A stretch of DNA of 64,000 nt from the NCBI GenBank assembly GCA_023423935.1, contig JAFAEQ010000050.1:62001-126000 (forward strand). The letters run 5' to 3'. Below, one piece after another: positions 50,702 to 59,262 of this stretch (positions are counted from its first letter, which is position 1; each line of letters opens with the position of its first letter). A program made the translations under genes and the position numbers. Below the pieces are notes generated by a model, which saw only the letters and a list, made by a program, of their open reading frames with translations, was not told the DNA's origin and made no database searches. The DNA is from Pseudomonadota bacterium (GTDB lineage: Bacteria; Pseudomonadota; Gammaproteobacteria; Steroidobacterales; Steroidobacteraceae).

Positions 50702-50764
50702 CAGGGTGGCGCTCACCCGCATTCCCCCTTCGGGATGTGCGGCTTCGCCGGCAGCGTCACCCTG
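50702..50764 (-). ncRNA. Candidate structured leader RNA upstream of msrP
   Basis: An outer stem (50702-50713 with 50753-50764, 11 of 12 bases paired) encloses two inner hairpins: CCGCATTCCC with GGGATGTGCGG (50718-50727 / 50732-50742) and CGGC-TTC-GCCG (50740-50750). The last two compete for a few bases, giving a three-way junction or alternative folds. It lies about 77 nt before the msrP start on the coding strand. No known riboswitch consensus is matched; it may equally be the 3' end of the upstream GFA gene's transcript. Confidence 0.35.
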
Positions 50765-50835
50765 GCGTAAGCCGGGCCATCTCGTAGAAACCAAAGAATG
50801 GATCTGACGATTGCCCAAGCAACGAGGTGTCCGCA

Positions 50836-51702
50836 TCACGACGTCAGATTCTGATCGAATTGAGGCAGGTCATCGGCAATGTCGAACCAGTTCGCCTTCG
50901 AGCCCGTGAAAATATGGCACGTCGGTCGCATGGCAGGATCCGTATCGAAGGTGCCGGCCGGCACGATCGCGAAGCCACGCTCATGCGAGAGGAATGGAGC
51001 GGCACCTCCGCAGGTTGAGCAGAAGGCGACGCTGAAAAAACGTGCGTCGGGCACCTTGTACCTGACCCGGTTCGACTCGCCTCGCGTGAACCGCAGATCA
51101 TCGATCCTGCATAGCACGTTCGTTGCATGTGCGCTGCTGCGCGCGCGCCGGCATCGCGAGCAGTGGCAATGAAGCATCCGCATCAGTGGTGCCTGGATCT
51201 CATAGGCGATATCGCCACAAAGACAGCTGCCCGCAATCATTCCCGGATCGATCTCTACGAGTGGGCGCGCAACGCCGGTCGTACCGAATTCCTCCGGATA
51301 TTCTTCATGGCGGGGCAGGGCATCGGGTATCTCGTACCAGGGCGCTTTGGAACCGACGAACCAGTGAGCCTGAGGTCGTATGTCGAGCGGACCATCGAGA
51401 TTGCCTGCGGGACAGATGGCGAGATCCATCTCCTCGGCGAGGCTGGGCGTCACCGAGCCGCAGGTATGACAGAAGGATCGCTGTCCTTTTTCCGAGGACT
51501 TGTAGCTGCGGATATTGTCTTCGCCGCTGATCCAGCGAAAGCCAACCAATGGAGCGCTGAGGAACGTCGCAAACGATGCGCCATGATGCTTGCGGCACAT
51601 TGAACAATGACAATGCACCATCATCTCCAGTGGACCGTCGATTTCGTATCGAACGGTGGCGCACAGACAGGCGCCTCGATATGGCCACGGCGTTGAGCTC
51701 AT
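50836..51702 (-). CDS. Tandem GFA-domain (CENP-V/GFA) protein
   Basis: 288 aa with two copies of the zinc-binding GFA fold. Domain 1 (about 1-130): GACLCATVRYEI, VHCHCSMCRKHHGASF, SFCHTCGS. Domain 2 (about 155-288): GSCLCGDIAYEI, LHCHCSRCRRARSSAH, AFCSTCGGAAPF. The CxC, CHCxxC and CxxC cysteines for zinc are all present in both. Single-domain relatives are annotated as glutathione-dependent formaldehyde-activating, but that activity is not shown for most. The two-domain fusion has similar but diverged halves. The stop faces the msrP leader. Confidence 0.9.
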   Translation of the reverse strand: MSSTPWPYRGACLCATVRYEIDGPLEMMVHCHCSMCRKHHGASFATFLSAPLVGFRWISGEDNIRSYKSSEKGQRSFCHTCGSVTPSLAEEMDLAICPAGNLDGPLDIRPQAHWFVGSKAPWYEIPDALPRHEEYPEEFGTTGVARPLVEIDPGMIAGSCLCGDIAYEIQAPLMRMLHCHCSRCRRARSSAHATNVLCRIDDLRFTRGESNRVRYKVPDARFFSVAFCSTCGGAAPFLSHERGFAIVPAGTFDTDPAMRPTCHIFTGSKANWFDIADDLPQFDQNLTS

Positions 51703-51918
51703 GCGTTCACCAGGCGGTGGGCGAGACGATCACCTTAGCAAGCGCGAGGCGGGCTCTCCAGCGTTCATCGTTGCACGGATGAGTGAGGCAAGGCTCACAG
51801 CGGCGGCAGATTTCAGGGTTGCAAGGGTTCAAACCGCGCCAATCTTCGTGCTACAAGGACCTCACTCGGACGAACTCACTTGCAGGACATTCGCAATCAG
51901 CCAGACGGCAGCGCACCC

Positions 51919-52248
51919 ATGACCACGGTAGCAGACACACCTCCACGCCAGAGCCTGCGCGAGCAGGTCGAACGTCTGTTGCCGACGTGGCAGAGCTGGT
52001 ACCCAAGCCTGTTTCATGCGGCCGAAGACCTGGGACTCATTCGTGCGCGCGTCTGTTCGCCGTCGTCGCTCATGCTGTCCAATCGCCACGCCGGCGTGCA
52101 GGAAGAAGCGATGCGCGCTTTCAAGGAACAGTGGAGCGTCGAGGACGAGCCGGAGCTTCCGCCGCCCCAGCATCAGCAGATCATGAAGCGGATTCAGAAC
52201 CAGATGCGCTTCAATCAGCGCAAGCCGCAGCAGCAGCGCCGCAAGTAA
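51919..52248 (+). CDS. Small protein of unknown function
   Basis: 109 aa from ATG 51919. The N-terminal half is helical (LREQVERLLPTWQSWYPSLFHAAEDLGLIR) and the C-terminal tail is rich in Gln, Arg and Lys (QIMKRIQNQMRFNQRKPQQQ). No domain is recognised. A competing +1-frame open frame is richer in Arg/Ser and looks like a shadow. The gene ends on the base before the convergent enoyl-CoA hydratase stop. Real coding status is supported by typical codon bias only. Confidence 0.5.
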   Translation: MTTVADTPPRQSLREQVERLLPTWQSWYPSLFHAAEDLGLIRARVCSPSSLMLSNRHAGVQEEAMRAFKEQWSVEDEPELPPPQHQQIMKRIQNQMRFNQRKPQQQRRK

Positions 52249-53025
52249 TCATTTTTCCAGCTTGGTGAAGTCTGGAGCGCGTCGCTCCGCGAATGCACGG
52301 AAGGCTTCTGCGGCTTCGGCACTTCGCAGCCGCTCGGTGAAAATATCCATCTCGCGCGTCATGACGGCCGACAGATGCGCAGCATCGCGCATCAGTTGCT
52401 TGGTCGCGCGTACCGCACCGGCGGGACGCTGGGCGAGACTTCGCGCGGCTTCCAGCGCCTTGTCTTTGACCAGAGCCGCAGGAAGCGCGGCATTGGCGAG
52501 TCCGAGACTCGCTGCCATGCGTCCATCGACAGCTTCCCCCAACGCAAACATGGCAAATGCGCGGGCGTGTCCGATGCGTGCCGGAATCAGCCAGCTCGAG
52601 CCAGCCTCAGGGACGAGGGCGAGATTGACGAATGGAGTGGTGAGCTTCGCATCCTCGGCCACATAAACCAGATCGCAATGCATGAGCAGCGTCGTGCCGA
52701 TGCCTACGGCGAGACCCTGTACGGCAGCGACATACGGTTTCTCCGCAGTCGCGAGCGCTTTGAGAAATCCGTGCGCATGCATCTCAGCGGCCGGTGTCCG
52801 TCCGGCTGCGATCGCTGCGAAATCGCCGATGTCATTACCGGCAGTGAAGGCGTCCCCGTCCGCCTCGAACATCACGACCCGAATTTCGGGATCGCGCTCG
52901 GCCGTCAGGAGCGCCTGGGTCAATGTCCCGTACATGGCGTTCGTGATCGCGTTCTTTTTCTCGGGCCGCGCGAACGCAAGCCGCATCACTCTGTCTTCAA
53001 CCGAAATGCGAATCGGGTCGGGCAT
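52249..53025 (-). CDS. Enoyl-CoA hydratase/isomerase (crotonase family)
   Basis: 258 aa. RLAFARPEKKNAITNAMYGTL near 15-35, the oxyanion motif ADGDAFTAGNDIGDF near 55-70, and AVQGLAVGIGTTLLMHCDLVYVAEDAKLTTPFVNLALVPEAGSSWLIP near 100-145. The second catalytic Glu of classical hydratases falls at LVPEAG; the first (E in the KPVIAAVNG-CALGGG-E loop) is replaced, as in isomerase-like members. It would act on unsaturated acyl-CoA, possibly with the dehydrogenases at 8-11 kb. The gene stands alone between the small unknown and the acnA-side repeat. Confidence 0.88.
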   Translation of the reverse strand: MPDPIRISVEDRVMRLAFARPEKKNAITNAMYGTLTQALLTAERDPEIRVVMFEADGDAFTAGNDIGDFAAIAAGRTPAAEMHAHGFLKALATAEKPYVAAVQGLAVGIGTTLLMHCDLVYVAEDAKLTTPFVNLALVPEAGSSWLIPARIGHARAFAMFALGEAVDGRMAASLGLANAALPAALVKDKALEAARSLAQRPAGAVRATKQLMRDAAHLSAVMTREMDIFTERLRSAEAAEAFRAFAERRAPDFTKLEK

Positions 53026-53039
53026 GGGAGACCTCGCCG

Positions 53040-53165
53040 GTGATGAGTGATAGAGACTTGAAACGGTGATGTAAGTGATGACAGTGATGGCGGTGAAGGA
53101 CGCTTCGCGGTGAATTGATCCGGGCCCGCGATGCGGCCCGGATCTTCATCACGTCATCACGCCAT
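53040..53165. repeat. Inverted GTGATG repeat, copy 4 (enoyl-CoA hydratase/acnA)
   Basis: Left arm 53040-53096 has GTGATGA, GTGATAG and, after a gap, GTGATGTAA, GTGATGACA, GTGATGGCG units (9-bp period). The right arm is short (53145-53165, CATCACG, TCATCACGCC). A compact 10-bp GC-rich hairpin is nested inside (53117-53144). Confidence 0.6.
53117..53144 (-). terminator. GC-rich stem-loop downstream of acnA
   Basis: GATCCGGGCC and GGCCCGGATC form a perfect 10-bp stem with an 8-nt loop, 43 bp after the acnA stop on the minus strand. The following bases are AATTC rather than a T-tract, so termination strength is uncertain. It lies inside the GTGATG repeat. Confidence 0.45.
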
Positions 53166-53187
53166 ACGGCGCAGGCGTCAGCCTGTG

Positions 53188-55884
53188 CTAGGCCGCCTTG
53201 CTGCCGCTGGCCAGCTGGCGCAGTACGTAGTGCAGGATGCCACCGTGCTGGTAGTACTCCCGCTCCTTCGGCGTGTCGATACGCACACGTACTTCGAACT
53301 TGATGGGCGTACCGCCGTTGTCCGGCGTCGCAACGACCGTCACGACTTTGGCAGCGCCGCCGTTGAGGCCGATGATCTCGTAGCTCTCCTTGCCCGTGAG
53401 ACCCAGCGATGCGGCGTTCTGTCCTTCCTTGAACTGCAAGGGCAGCACGCCCATGCCGATCAGGTTCGAGCGATGGATGCGTTCGAAGCTCTCCGCGATA
53501 ACGGCCTTGGCGCCGAGCAGCATGGTGCCTTTCGCCGCCCAGTCACGTGAGGAGCCGGTGCCGTATTCCTTGCCCGCGATGACGACCAGCGGTGTGCCTT
53601 CCTGCTTGTAGCGCATCGCCGCGTCGTAAATGCTCATCTGTTCGCCGCTTGGAATGTGCACGGTGACGCCGCCTTCGGTGCCCGGTGCCAGCTGATTGCG
53701 CAGACGGATGTTGGCGAACGTACCGCGCATCATGACTTCATGGTTGCCGCGACGAGCGCCATACGAGTTGAAGTCGACGGGTTTGACGCCGAGCGACATC
53801 AGATACTTCGCTGCAGCGCTCGACTTGGAGATGTCGCCAGCAGGCGAGATGTGGTCCGTCGTCACCGAGTCGCCCAGCAGTGCCAGCACGCGCGCATTGC
53901 GAATGTCCGCCACCGGATTCGGCTTCATGTTCATGCCGACGAAGTAGGGCGGATTCTTCACATAGGTGGATTTCTCGTTCCACTGATAGATCTTGCCGGC
54001 GGGCAAGCTGATCGAATTCCAGTTCTCATCGCCCGTGAACACGCTCGAGTAGCTCTTGCGGAACATCTCCGAGTCGACCGACTTCGCGATGAACTCCTGG
54101 ATCTCGGCCGGTGTCGGCCAGATGTCCTTGAGATACACCTGCTGACCATCGCTGCCGCAACCGAGCGACTGCGTGGTGAGATCGAGATTCAGAGTGCCGG
54201 CGAGCGCATAGGCGACGACCAGCGGCGGCGACGCCAGGAAGTTCATGCGCACTTCCGGATGCACGCGGCCTTCGAAGTTGCGATTGCCCGAGAGCACCGA
54301 GCAGGCGATCACATCGCCCGCGCGCACTGCATCCGAGATCTCCTGCTTCAGAGGACCCGAGTTGCCGATGCAGGTCGTGCAGCCGTAACCGACCGTGTAG
54401 AAGCCCAGCGCTTCCAGATCCTCGGTGAGACCCGCCTTGTTCAGATAGTCGGTAACGACGCGCGATCCAGGCGCCAGGCTCGTCTTGACCCAGGGCTTCG
54501 ACATGAGGCCGCGCTTGCGGGCATTGCGTGCGAGCAGGCCCGCTGCAATCAGCACGGCCGGATTCGAGGTATTGGTGCAGCTCGTGATCGCAGCGATCAG
54601 CACCGCACCGTCCTTCACTTCGAAAGACTTGCCGTCGAGGTTCGCCGTACCGACGCCGGTTGCCGCCGGGTTTTTGGCCTTGCGCTCTTCGGCCATTTTC
54701 ACGAACGCGCCTTCGTAGACCTGCTTGGCCGTGCGCAGCGGAACCCGATCCTGCGGACGCTTCGGACCTGCGAGCGAAGGTTCGACCGTGCTCAGATCGA
54801 GCTCGAGCACATCGGTGTAATCGGCCTGCGGTGCGCCTTCATGACGCCACAGACCCTGATGCTGCGCGTACTCGCGCACCAATGCGATCTGTTCCTGGGT
54901 GCGGCCCGTGAGCTCGAGATAACGCAGCGTTTCGTTGTCGATCGGGAAGATGGCGCAGGTGCTGCCGAACTCGGGCGACATGTTGCCGATGGTCGCGCGG
55001 TCCGCGAGGGGCAGATTGGCGAGACCGTCGCCGAAGAACTCGACGAACTTATCGACGACGCCTTTCTTGCGCAGCATCTCGGTGATGGTGAGCACGAGAT
55101 CCGTTGCGGTCGCGCCTGCGGGCAAGGTGCCCACGAGCTTGAAGCCGATGACGTGCGGGATCAGCATGGTCACGGGCTGGCCGAGCATCGCCGCTTCCGC
55201 TTCGATACCGCCGACGCCCCAGCCGAGCACGCCCAGGCCGTTCACCATCGTGGTGTGCGAGTCGGTGCCTACCAGCGTATCGGGATAAGCCCAGCGCACG
55301 CCGTCCTTCTCGCTGTCGAACACGACACGCGCGAGATATTCGATGTTGACCTGGTGAACGATACCGGTGTTGGGCGGCACGACCTTGAAATTGTGGAACG
55401 CGGTTTGTCCCCAGCGCAGGAACTCATAACGTTCGGTGTTGCGGGCGAATTCGATCGCCGTGTTCTTGGCGAGCGAATCGGAACCGCCGTAAGCATCGAC
55501 CTGAACCGAGTGATCGATGACCAGCTCCGCAGGCGACAGCGGATTGATCTCATCCGCATTGCCGCCGAGCTTGATCATGGCCTCGCGCATGGCGGCGAGA
55601 TCGACGACAGCGGGCACGCCCGTGAAGTCCTGCATGATCACGCGGCTGGGCGTAAAGGAGATTTCGTAGGAAGGCGCAGCTTTCGGATCCCAGGCGAGGA
55701 GCGCTTCGATGTCACCGCGAGTGACATTCACGCCGTCCTCGAACCGCAGCAGGTTCTCGAGCAGGATCTTGAGCGAGTAGGGGAGCCGCTCAACATTGCG
55801 GTCCTTCAGCGCGGCGAGGCTGAAAATCTCGAAATTGCTGCTGCCGCAGGCGAGCGTGGTGCGCGCCTTGAACGAATCTTTCAT
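53188..55884 (-). CDS. acnA: Aconitate hydratase A
   Basis: 898 aa, the size of AcnA/IRP1-type aconitases. VIMQDFTGVPAVVDLAAMREA near 90, LVGTDSHTTMVNGLGVLGWGVGGIEAEAAMLGQP near 205-235, cluster-ligand cysteines in AAITSCTNTSNPAVLIAAGLL near 440 and YGCTTCIGNSGPL near 505, SVLSGNRNFEGRVHP near 540, and the swivelling C-terminal domain with GDSVTTDHISPAG, FNSYGARRGNHEVM and VIAGKEYGTGSSRDWAAKG near 680-790. It interconverts citrate and isocitrate. Starts at ATG 55884 with GGAGG well placed. The large plus-strand open frame across it is an antisense shadow. Confidence 0.97.
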   Translation of the reverse strand: MKDSFKARTTLACGSSNFEIFSLAALKDRNVERLPYSLKILLENLLRFEDGVNVTRGDIEALLAWDPKAAPSYEISFTPSRVIMQDFTGVPAVVDLAAMREAMIKLGGNADEINPLSPAELVIDHSVQVDAYGGSDSLAKNTAIEFARNTERYEFLRWGQTAFHNFKVVPPNTGIVHQVNIEYLARVVFDSEKDGVRWAYPDTLVGTDSHTTMVNGLGVLGWGVGGIEAEAAMLGQPVTMLIPHVIGFKLVGTLPAGATATDLVLTITEMLRKKGVVDKFVEFFGDGLANLPLADRATIGNMSPEFGSTCAIFPIDNETLRYLELTGRTQEQIALVREYAQHQGLWRHEGAPQADYTDVLELDLSTVEPSLAGPKRPQDRVPLRTAKQVYEGAFVKMAEERKAKNPAATGVGTANLDGKSFEVKDGAVLIAAITSCTNTSNPAVLIAAGLLARNARKRGLMSKPWVKTSLAPGSRVVTDYLNKAGLTEDLEALGFYTVGYGCTTCIGNSGPLKQEISDAVRAGDVIACSVLSGNRNFEGRVHPEVRMNFLASPPLVVAYALAGTLNLDLTTQSLGCGSDGQQVYLKDIWPTPAEIQEFIAKSVDSEMFRKSYSSVFTGDENWNSISLPAGKIYQWNEKSTYVKNPPYFVGMNMKPNPVADIRNARVLALLGDSVTTDHISPAGDISKSSAAAKYLMSLGVKPVDFNSYGARRGNHEVMMRGTFANIRLRNQLAPGTEGGVTVHIPSGEQMSIYDAAMRYKQEGTPLVVIAGKEYGTGSSRDWAAKGTMLLGAKAVIAESFERIHRSNLIGMGVLPLQFKEGQNAASLGLTGKESYEIIGLNGGAAKVVTVVATPDNGGTPIKFEVRVRIDTPKEREYYQHGGILHYVLRQLASGSKAA

Positions 55885-56021
55885 GCGTCCTCCAGGAGGA
55901 AATGGGGCGGCGCCGGGGAGGCGCCTGCTGAAGCGGCGCGGATTATAGCGGCTCGTCGGCCCTCAGAGATCTCTGCACACTGGAAATCTGTCGAGCGATA
56001 CGTACAAAGTCTGGCGGGAAT

Positions 56022-57137
56022 CTACACCGCGTCTTGCATCACGATCGGGGCGAGCGCTCCCACTTCCTCGATGACACCGCCACCGAGGCATTCATCGCCA
56101 TCGTAGAAAACGGCGTATTGACCTGGGGTCACTGCGCGCTGCGGTGTCGTGAACGTCACATTGACTCGCCCGCCCTCGAGGACTGTCACTTCGCAGCGCT
56201 GATCGGTCTGACGATATCGAACCTTGGCAGCACATTCGAAGCGGCGAGCGGGCGGATCACCTGCAACCCATTGCAGCTGACCCGCCGTGAGTGTGTCGCT
56301 CAAGAGGGCGGGGTGATCGTGCCCTTGCACGACACGGAGCACGTTGCGTCGCAGATCCTTGCCGCACACGTACCATGGCGACTCAGCTGCTCCGGCCTGT
56401 CCACCGATCTGCAAGCCCTGCCGTTGTCCGAGCGTGTAGTACATGAGGCCCTGATGACGGCCGAGCTTGCGACCGTCGAGCGTTTCGATGTCGCCCGGCT
56501 GGGCCGGCAGATACTGAGCGAGAAATTCCGCGAACGGACGCTCGCCGATGAAACAGATGCCGGTGCTGTCCTTCTTGTCGAATACCGGCAACGTGAGATC
56601 CCTCGCGATGCGACGCACCTCGTCCTTGTGCATCTCGCCGATGGGGAACAGCGTATGGGCGAGCGCCGAGGCTGGCATCGCGTGCAGGAAGTAGCTTTGA
56701 TCTTTCTGAGGGTCCAGGCCCTTCAGCAGGCGTACCCGCGGCTCGTGAGCGACACGTGCGTAATGTCCGGTCGCGACGAACTCGGCGCCGAGCCGGCGGG
56801 CGTAGTCGAAGCACACCCCGAACTTGATTTCGCGATTGCACAGCACGTCGGGATTCGGCGTACGGCCCGCGCGGTACTCATCCAGAAAGTACTTGAACAC
56901 CCGCTCGCGGTATTCGCCCGCGAAGCTCACCTTGTGCAGGGTGATGCTCAGCTGGTCACAGACCGCGCGCGCGTCCTGGAAGTCCTGTGCGGCCGTGCAA
57001 TAGCCGTCCTCGTCCTCATCCCAGTTGCTCATGAACAGGCCCTGCACGTCGTAGCCTTGCTCCCTGAGCAGCCACGCAGTGACGGACGAGTCCACGCCGC
57101 CGGACATGCCGACGATGACCAAAGGGCGAGTAGTCAT
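56022..57137 (-). CDS. mnmA: tRNA-specific 2-thiouridylase
   Basis: 371 aa. PP-loop GMSGGVDSSVTAWLL near 8-22, catalytic Cys in NPDVLCNREIKFG near 100, FVATGHYARV near 120, KDQSYFLHAMP near 145 and the second Cys in DSTGICFIGERPFAEFL near 195. C-terminal domain with TLGQRQGLQIGG. It makes the 2-thio group of mnm5s2U34 in tRNA-Lys, -Glu and -Gln. nudJ lies 33 bp upstream in the same direction, as in E. coli. A short hairpin (GCGCCT/AGGCGC, 57148-57164) is in that gap. Confidence 0.96.
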   Translation of the reverse strand: MTTRPLVIVGMSGGVDSSVTAWLLREQGYDVQGLFMSNWDEDEDGYCTAAQDFQDARAVCDQLSITLHKVSFAGEYRERVFKYFLDEYRAGRTPNPDVLCNREIKFGVCFDYARRLGAEFVATGHYARVAHEPRVRLLKGLDPQKDQSYFLHAMPASALAHTLFPIGEMHKDEVRRIARDLTLPVFDKKDSTGICFIGERPFAEFLAQYLPAQPGDIETLDGRKLGRHQGLMYYTLGQRQGLQIGGQAGAAESPWYVCGKDLRRNVLRVVQGHDHPALLSDTLTAGQLQWVAGDPPARRFECAAKVRYRQTDQRCEVTVLEGGRVNVTFTTPQRAVTPGQYAVFYDGDECLGGGVIEEVGALAPIVMQDAV

Positions 57138-57170
57138 GGAGAGAGAAGCGCCTGAAGGAGGCGCATTCGA

Positions 57171-57689
57171 TCAGGGCAGCCGCGTCAAAGGCAAGTCATC
57201 CCCTACCCGAGCGGTCACGCGCCGCCCGACGGGCAACAGATCGCGCACGATCGTCTGACAGATCTCGAGCGGGAAACGTCGGCCCTCCAGATAGTCGTCG
57301 ACGCAACGCAGGACCATGGGGCTGCGCAGACGAGCCGAGCGAGTGAGCATCTGCTGCCTGTCCATCCATAGTGCGCGCTCGATACCGCGATCCAGGCGCC
57401 GGCTGGCGTCGTGACTGACGACCTCGCCCGCGAACGCGAACCGCAGGAAGCACCGTTGCCGTTCCGGCTGTTCCCACAGATAGATCCCAACCAGCGCCTC
57501 GGGCCGGAAAGTCCAGGCAGTTTCCTCGAGCGTCTCGCGGATGACGGCCGTGACCAGCTCCTCGCCCCGTTCCACATGGCCAGCCGGCTGGTTGAACACC
57601 ATGGCATTGCCAACCCGCTCTTCCACGAGCAGGAACTGTCCATCGCGTTCCACGATGGCGGCTACGGTCAGATCGGGTCGCAACGACAT
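57171..57689 (-). CDS. nudJ: NudJ-type Nudix phosphatase
   Basis: 172 aa. Nudix box GHVERGEELVTAVIRETLEETAW near 35-60 (G-x5-E-x7-REUxEE with A in place of the final G), preceded by FLLVEERVGNAMVFNQPAGHVE, characteristic of NudJ phosphatases for thiamine and nucleoside diphosphates. It precedes mnmA, the same pairing as in enterobacteria, although hflD, which lies between mnmA and purB there, is not present here. The order is purB, nudJ, mnmA on the minus strand. Confidence 0.9.
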   Translation of the reverse strand: MSLRPDLTVAAIVERDGQFLLVEERVGNAMVFNQPAGHVERGEELVTAVIRETLEETAWTFRPEALVGIYLWEQPERQRCFLRFAFAGEVVSHDASRRLDRGIERALWMDRQQMLTRSARLRSPMVLRCVDDYLEGRRFPLEICQTIVRDLLPVGRRVTARVGDDLPLTRLP

Positions 57690-57805
57690 GGTATTAGAAA
57701 CAATGTGTTAGGGTGGTTATCTGGTGCCGGATCTTAGCACTGGGCCGGCGCGTCGATCCCAACGCACCGCACAGTCCAACGCCGCCCCCTAATAGAAGTT
57801 TCGTT

Positions 57806-59173
57806 TCAAACGTTCTTGGCCAGGGTCGTCGCCACGCCCGTGTATGTGGCCGGAGAGAGCTTCAGCAGCTCCTGACGGGCTTCCTCGGGAATGCTCAGAG
57901 TGCGGATAAATTCGCGCAGGGCATCCGGCGTGACCCGCTGACCCCGGGTGAGACCTTTCAACTGCTCGTAGGCGTTCTCGACACCGAAACGCCGCATGAC
58001 GGTTTGAATCGGCTCCGCCAGCAGTTCCCAGTTGGCATCCAGATCTGCCGCCATTTGCCGCGCATCGACGTCGACCCGTTCCAGGCCGCGCTCGATCGAG
58101 CGCCAGGCGATCAGCGCATGGCTGACGGCGACGCCCACGTTGCGCAGCACCGTCGAGTCGGTCAGATCGCGTTGCCAGCGCGATACCGGCAGCTTGTCGG
58201 CGAGGAATCGCAGCATCGCGTTCGCCAATCCGAGATTGCCTTCTGCATTCTCGAAGTCGATCGGGTTCACCTTGTGAGGCATGGTCGAGGAGCCGACTTC
58301 ACCCGCGACCACGCGCTGGCGGAAGTACCCCAGGGAGATGTAGCCCCAGAAGTCACGGCAAAGGTCGATCAGGATCGTGTCGATGCGCGCGAGCGTGTCG
58401 AAGTACTCGGCATTCCAGTCATGCGGTTCGATCTGGGTCGTGTACGGATTCCAGGTGAGCCCGAGCGACTCGACGAACGACTGACCGAGGCGCGGCCAAT
58501 CCACCTGCGAGTAGGCCACACGATGCGCATTGAAGTTGCCGACGGCGCCGTTGATCTTGCCTTCGATGCTGACGCTCGCGAATCGCTGACGCTGCCGCTG
58601 GAGCCGATAGACGAAGTTCGCGATCTCCTTACCGAGCGTCGTGGGCGTCGCAGGCTGTCCGTGCGTCCGCGACATCATCGGGGTCTCGGCGTTCGCATGG
58701 GCCATGATCCGCAGCCGCGAGATCAGCGTATCGAGCCGGGGCAACAACACCTGATCGCGCGCTTCCTTGAGCATGAGCGCGTAGCTCAGATTGTTGATGT
58801 CCTCGGAAGTGCACGCAAAATGCACGAATTCGCGACGCGGACGCCAGGCGGGAACGGCATCGAGGCGGCTCTTGACGAAGTATTCGACCGCTTTCACATC
58901 GTGATTGGTCTCGCGCTCGATCCGCTTGACCTCCACGGCATCGGCGTCGGTGAGCTCGGCCGCGAGCGCATCGAGGACGGTGAGTGCTTCGCTCGGCAGG
59001 CCGCGCAGTTCTGTGATCAGCGGCTCTGCTGCGAGCGCTTTGAGCCAGAGCGCTTCGACGCGCACGCGCTGGCGTATCAGACCGCGCTCACTGAAGAGAG
59101 GGCGCAGCTCGGAGCATTTGTCGGCATATCGCCCATCGATGGGGGAGATCGCATTTAAGAGATGGATGTTCAT
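57806..59173 (-). CDS. purB: Adenylosuccinate lyase
   Basis: 455 aa, matching E. coli PurB (456). MNIHLLNAISPIDGRYADKC is the conserved N-terminus, so ATG 59173 is preferred over an open frame that continues upstream. ERETNHDVKAVEYFVKS near 85, FACTSEDINNLSYAL near 120, MMSRTHGQPATPTTLGKE near 165, and signature GSSTMPHKVNPIDFENAEG near 290. It cleaves adenylosuccinate and SAICAR in purine synthesis. No Shine-Dalgarno precedes the ATG; a TATGAT box 7 bp ahead of it suggests a leaderless transcript. Confidence 0.95.
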   Translation of the reverse strand: MNIHLLNAISPIDGRYADKCSELRPLFSERGLIRQRVRVEALWLKALAAEPLITELRGLPSEALTVLDALAAELTDADAVEVKRIERETNHDVKAVEYFVKSRLDAVPAWRPRREFVHFACTSEDINNLSYALMLKEARDQVLLPRLDTLISRLRIMAHANAETPMMSRTHGQPATPTTLGKEIANFVYRLQRQRQRFASVSIEGKINGAVGNFNAHRVAYSQVDWPRLGQSFVESLGLTWNPYTTQIEPHDWNAEYFDTLARIDTILIDLCRDFWGYISLGYFRQRVVAGEVGSSTMPHKVNPIDFENAEGNLGLANAMLRFLADKLPVSRWQRDLTDSTVLRNVGVAVSHALIAWRSIERGLERVDVDARQMAADLDANWELLAEPIQTVMRRFGVENAYEQLKGLTRGQRVTPDALREFIRTLSIPEEARQELLKLSPATYTGVATTLAKNV

Positions 59174-59179
59174 TGTAGA

Positions 59180-59221
59180 ATCATAGCGCACGCCTTCGAT
59201 CCTCGGCTCCTCCTCGAGCCG
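59180..59221 (-). promoter_or_regulatory. Possible purB promoter with palindrome over the -35 region
   Basis: TATGAT (59180-59185, read on the minus strand) ends 6 bp before the purB ATG, so the transcription start would fall on or next to the start codon. An 18-bp palindrome CGGCTC-N6-GAGCCG lies at 59204-59221, over the expected -35 area between purB and the divergent fumC. It does not resemble the PurR operator. Tentative. Confidence 0.35.
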
Positions 59222-59262
59222 TTCAACAGGCACACCCGCAGCGCAATTCGACGGAGTCCGAT

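Noticed and set aside
51127..51603. 158-codon plus-strand frame over the GFA gene
   Set aside because: Antisense to a gene whose zinc cysteines are all in place.
53656..56106. 816-codon open frame antisense to acnA
   Set aside because: Composition is that of a reverse-complemented AcnA, with no motif; acnA is well supported.
57713..59158. 481-codon open frame antisense to purB
   Set aside because: Shadow of the well-supported purB gene.
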